Positions 61,412-64,000 of a DNA stretch of 64,000 nucleotides are shown piece after piece. The DNA is from Sabulicella rubraurantiaca (GTDB lineage: Bacteria > Pseudomonadota > Alphaproteobacteria > Acetobacterales > Acetobacteraceae). Numbering within the stretch: position 1 is the stretch's first letter; every line of letters begins with the position of its first letter. The notes below the pieces were generated by a model. It saw only the letters and a list, made by a program, of their open reading frames with translations. It was not told where the DNA came from and did no database searches. Made by a program: the position numbers and the translations under genes. The stretch covers positions 248,001 through 312,000 of the forward strand of contig NZ_JAFEUU010000004.1 of NCBI RefSeq assembly GCF_017355885.1, read 5' to 3'.

Positions 61412-62637
61412 GCCCCGGTGCTCCAGCTTTCGCGCGCATTCAGCGCGGCCGGGTCGAATCCGGCCAGCTTCTTGTAGTCGGCCGCCACGCGTTCCAGCTC
61501 CGCCTGGGCGATCACGGATTCGAGGTCGCGGAACCCATCCGGGGCGCGGCGATGCACCTCCTCCAGGATCAGATCCGGCCCGAGTTCGCGATTCGCCAAT
61601 GTCAGCTTCGCGGTTGGCGGGCGGCGCGCTTCCTCATAGGCCAGCAGCCCCTCCTCCACCCGCGCATGGCGCGCGATGTTCAGCGCCAGTTGCCGCGCAT
61701 CCAGCACCGCCTGCGAGGCGCCGTTCGAGCCGATCGGGTACATGGGATGCGCGGCATCGCCCAGCAGGGTCACGCGCCCTTCCGTCCAGCGTGGCAGCGG
61801 GTCGCGATCCACCATCGGGTATTCCAGTACGCGCTCGGCGCGGCGGATCAGCCCGGGCACGTCCAGCCAGCCCCAATCCCAGGATTCGTAATGCGGCAGG
61901 AAGGCGGAGCGGTCGGCCTCGCGGTTCCAGTCCTCGCGCCGGAAGCCCTGCGCGGGGTCCACCTTCATCTCCGCGATCCAGTTGGTCAGGACGGTCCCGT
62001 CGGGATTGTGGGCGATTGGGTAGACGACGAATTTCTGACTGTGGTGCCCGGCCTGCACCATGGTCGCGCCACCCAGAAAGGGCGGCGCCACGGTGGTGCC
62101 GCGCCAAAGAATGGCGCCCTGCCAGCAGGGCGGTCCCTCATCGGGCGTGAAGTGGCGCCGGATCGCAGAATGGATGCCGTCGGCACCGACCAACGCTTCG
62201 CCCCGCGCCTCGCCGTTCGTGTCGAAGGCGAGGGTTACACCTTGCGCATCCTGCGCGAAGCCCGTGACGCGCCGCCCCGTTTCGACTGGGATGCCGCGCT
62301 CCCGCGCCACCTCCAGCAGCATCATGTGCAGGCGGCCGCGATGCACGGAGTATTGCGGCCAGCGATACCCTGCGGCGAGGCCGCGATCCTCCCGCCAGAT
62401 GAGCTGGCCATGCGCGGAGACGTAGCGAAGCTCCCGCGTCGCCACGCCGATGCCGGCTAGGCGGTCCCCCAGGCCAAGCTCGGTCAGTTCCCGCACCGCA
62501 TGGGGGAGGAGGTTGATGCCGACCCCCAGTGGGCGGATCTCCTCCACCGCCTCGAAGACGCGGCAGGGGCGGCCGGCGGCGTGAAGCGACAGGGCCGCGA
62601 CCAGCCCGCCAATCCCGCCCCCGGCGATGAGGATCAC
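61408..62637 (-). CDS. FAD-dependent aromatic-type monooxygenase
   Basis: 409 residues starting MILIAGGGIGGLVAALSLHAAG (GxGxxG FAD motif). The DG motif is ALVGADGIHSAIRRHF near residue 155, and the second FAD motif is RVTLLGDAAHPMYPIGSNGASQAV near 293. It belongs to the salicylate-hydroxylase/PhzS-like class A flavoprotein hydroxylases. The typical substrate is an aromatic or heteroaromatic acid. Coupled to the amidase (62634-62637) and to the dehydrogenase by ATGA overlaps, so it probably hydroxylates the acid released by the amidase. Confidence 0.92.
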   Translation of the reverse strand: MILIAGGGIGGLVAALSLHAAGRPCRVFEAVEEIRPLGVGINLLPHAVRELTELGLGDRLAGIGVATRELRYVSAHGQLIWREDRGLAAGYRWPQYSVHRGRLHMMLLEVARERGIPVETGRRVTGFAQDAQGVTLAFDTNGEARGEALVGADGIHSAIRRHFTPDEGPPCWQGAILWRGTTVAPPFLGGATMVQAGHHSQKFVVYPIAHNPDGTVLTNWIAEMKVDPAQGFRREDWNREADRSAFLPHYESWDWGWLDVPGLIRRAERVLEYPMVDRDPLPRWTEGRVTLLGDAAHPMYPIGSNGASQAVLDARQLALNIARHARVEEGLLAYEEARRPPTAKLTLANRELGPDLILEEVHRRAPDGFRDLESVIAQAELERVAADYKKLAGFDPAALNARESWSTGA

Positions 62638-63890
62638 AGCGCCGCCTCCACCCAGGCGGCCCAGCGCAGCGCCGCCGCATCATCCGCCGCAACCACCTGC
62701 ACGCCCAGCGGCAGCCCCTTCGGACCCTTCCCGGCCGGAACGGTCACGCAGGGCAGGTGCAGCGCGGTCCAGAGCGAGTTGCAGCCCGGATCGCCCGTCC
62801 AGCCGATGCCTTCCGGCGCCTCGCCGGGCGCGGAGGCAGTGAGCAGCACGTCGAAGCCCTGCATCGCCGCCACGATGGCGCGCCGCGCCGCGACGAAGGC
62901 CACGCGACCAGCGACCAGCTTCGCCGGGTCCTCCGCCATCGCGCCCTCCATCTTCTCCCGGAGCACCGGCGAAAGGAGTGCTCGGGCGTGGTCCATCTCC
63001 CATGCCAGGGCGTCGGCGGATTCCATGTTCATCACGAAGGGGTGAAGCGCATTGGCCTCGGCGCACTCGGATGGCATGGCGAAGGGCTCCACCACCGCAC
63101 CGGCGCGCCGCGCTGCCTCCTCCACGCGGTGAATCAGCGCCCGCGTTTCCTCGCCGCAGAGCGCCTCGCCCGGCCCCATTGTCACGCCGATGCGCGGGGC
63201 GCGGTCCGGCCGCTCGGAGGGGCGGCCATGGTCGCGGCCGGTCAGGGCGCGCATGCCCAGCGCGATGTCGTCCAGCGAGCGCGCCATCAGCCCGATCGTG
63301 TCCAGGCTCTCGCTCATCACCTTCATGCCGCCGCGATGAATGGCGCCGAAGGACGGCTTGAAGCCATGGACGCCGCAGAACGCCGCCGGTCGGATGACGC
63401 TTCCCCCGGTCTGCGTGGCGATGGCGAGGGGAAAGAACCCGGCTGCCACCCCCGCCGCCGATCCGGACGAGGAACCGCCCGGCGTGTGGCGCGGGTCATG
63501 CGGATTCGTGGTCGGCCCCGGGAAGCGCGTGGCGAATTCGGTCGTTACGGTCTTGCCCGCGATCACCATCCCGGCCCGCCTGGCCAGCGCCACGGCCGCG
63601 CTGTCTGTGCGCGACCGGTGTCCGGCCCAGATCGGCGATCCGTACTGGGAAGGCTGGTCCGCCGTATCCAGCACGTCCTTCACGCCGATATGGATGCCGG
63701 CGAGCGGCCCCGTCGCCCGCGCGGCCTGCGCGCGCACCGCATCTGCGTCGTGCCAGACGAAGGCGCGCAGCACGTTTTCGCGCGCGGCCACCGCCTCCAG
63801 CAGCGCCTCGGCCACCTGGCGTGGGTCGGTGCGCCCGGATTGGACGCGGGAAAGGGTCTCGGTCGCGGTCAAGCGGGAAAGGTCCGTCAT
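62634..63890 (-). CDS. Amidase-signature family hydrolase
   Basis: 418 residues from ATG 63890 (MTDLSRLTATETLSRVQSGRTD). The Ser-cisSer-Lys triad is visible: lysine in GIHIGVKDVLDTADQ near 75, the glycine/serine-rich HTPGGSSSGSAAGVAAG near 150, and IATQTGGSVIRPAAFCG near 173 with the nucleophile region. The usual D before TGGS is Q here (TQTGGS), as in some members. It hydrolyses amides or ureido compounds. First gene of the three-gene unit; a plus-strand start may lie 67 bases upstream. Confidence 0.92.
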   Translation of the reverse strand: MTDLSRLTATETLSRVQSGRTDPRQVAEALLEAVAARENVLRAFVWHDADAVRAQAARATGPLAGIHIGVKDVLDTADQPSQYGSPIWAGHRSRTDSAAVALARRAGMVIAGKTVTTEFATRFPGPTTNPHDPRHTPGGSSSGSAAGVAAGFFPLAIATQTGGSVIRPAAFCGVHGFKPSFGAIHRGGMKVMSESLDTIGLMARSLDDIALGMRALTGRDHGRPSERPDRAPRIGVTMGPGEALCGEETRALIHRVEEAARRAGAVVEPFAMPSECAEANALHPFVMNMESADALAWEMDHARALLSPVLREKMEGAMAEDPAKLVAGRVAFVAARRAIVAAMQGFDVLLTASAPGEAPEGIGWTGDPGCNSLWTALHLPCVTVPAGKGPKGLPLGVQVVAADDAAALRWAAWVEAAL

Positions 63891-63957
63891 GGGCGCAGCG
63901 TAACCATGCGCCGCTGTGCCTGGGAACCATCGGCCGGGGCCACCACTTGGAGCGGTG

Positions 63958-64000
63958 ATGGTCACCACCGAGCCCCTGCCCGGCGGCGCGCTGCGCCATG
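63958..64000 (+). CDS. Possible start of a gene continuing past the window
   Basis: ATG 63958 (MVTTEPLPGGALRH) is preceded by GGAGCGG, a good ribosome-binding site 4 bases upstream. The reading is open to the end, 14 codons. It would be divergent from the amidase. Too short to identify. Confidence 0.35.
   Translation, partial: MVTTEPLPGGALRH

Noticed and set aside
1-64000. CRISPR arrays, tRNA or rRNA genes, prophage, integrase, intact insertion sequences, known defence systems
   Set aside because: No repeat-spacer pattern, cloverleaf, transposase, integrase or defence-gene signature was found by eye.

Overview
The window is high-GC DNA with alphaproteobacterial gene content, probably Acetobacteraceae (Roseomonas-like). 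The reasons are the block dgt/argS/SPOR/nagZ/scpA/scpB/tatB/tatC/serS, the many Bug/TctC-type solute receptors, and pervasive ATGA/GTGA gene coupling. This placement is inferred from gene content and order only. I saw no rRNA, tRNA, CRISPR array, phage module or intact insertion sequence.

Positions 1-46500 are a catabolic and transport region made of small modules, several with their own regulator. (a) The tail of an LLM-class flavin monooxygenase. (b) A four-gene molybdenum hydroxylase operon on the minus strand, with FAD, large, 2Fe-2S and second large subunits, behind an XRE-cupin regulator that has a tandem repeat at its start. (c) An old-yellow-enzyme flavoprotein and a nitrate/sulfonate/taurine-type ABC transporter. 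(d) A cupin, a ring-cleaving VOC dioxygenase and a frameshifted MFS transporter. (e) Two DUF488 proteins flanking an Abhydrolase_10-type protein and a Bug receptor. (f) A Baeyer-Villiger-type monooxygenase, and a FadR-type regulator divergent from a PEP-mutase/isocitrate-lyase family enzyme with a Bug receptor behind it. (g) An acyltransferase-3 membrane protein. (h) A minus-strand operon of HpaB-like monooxygenase, RidA, Bug receptor, polyamine-type ABC transporter and DUF1028 protein, divergent from a LysR regulator with a clear T-N11-A dyad. (i) A minus-strand operon of CoA-transferase, Bug receptor, M28 peptidase, type II dehydroquinase homologue and D-2-hydroxyacid dehydrogenase, divergent from MarR. 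(j) MarR followed by benzoylformate decarboxylase, a Bug receptor and a large hybrid sensor kinase.

Positions 46538-60156 are mostly core genes: HAD phosphatase, polytopic membrane protein, serS, tatC, tatB, a lone ABC ATPase, scpB, scpA, an M50 protease, nagZ, a SPOR protein, argS and dgt on the minus strand, then erpA and xthA on the plus strand. tatA is not in the tat block; an ABC ATPase gene lies between scpB and tatB.

Positions 60072-63890 hold a small membrane protein and putative lipoprotein, then a tightly coupled minus-strand operon of amidase, FAD monooxygenase and 3-hydroxyisobutyrate-dehydrogenase-type enzyme. A new plus-strand gene may begin at 63958.

The overall picture is a versatile heterotroph that scavenges aromatic and organic acids. 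No defence system or other clearly new system is evident. The most unusual points are the dehydroquinase homologue lacking two family-conserved residues, the molybdoenzyme operon with two large subunits, the regulator-linked operators (FadR, LysR and XRE repeats), and five complete Bug receptors plus one fragment without TctA/TctB partners.
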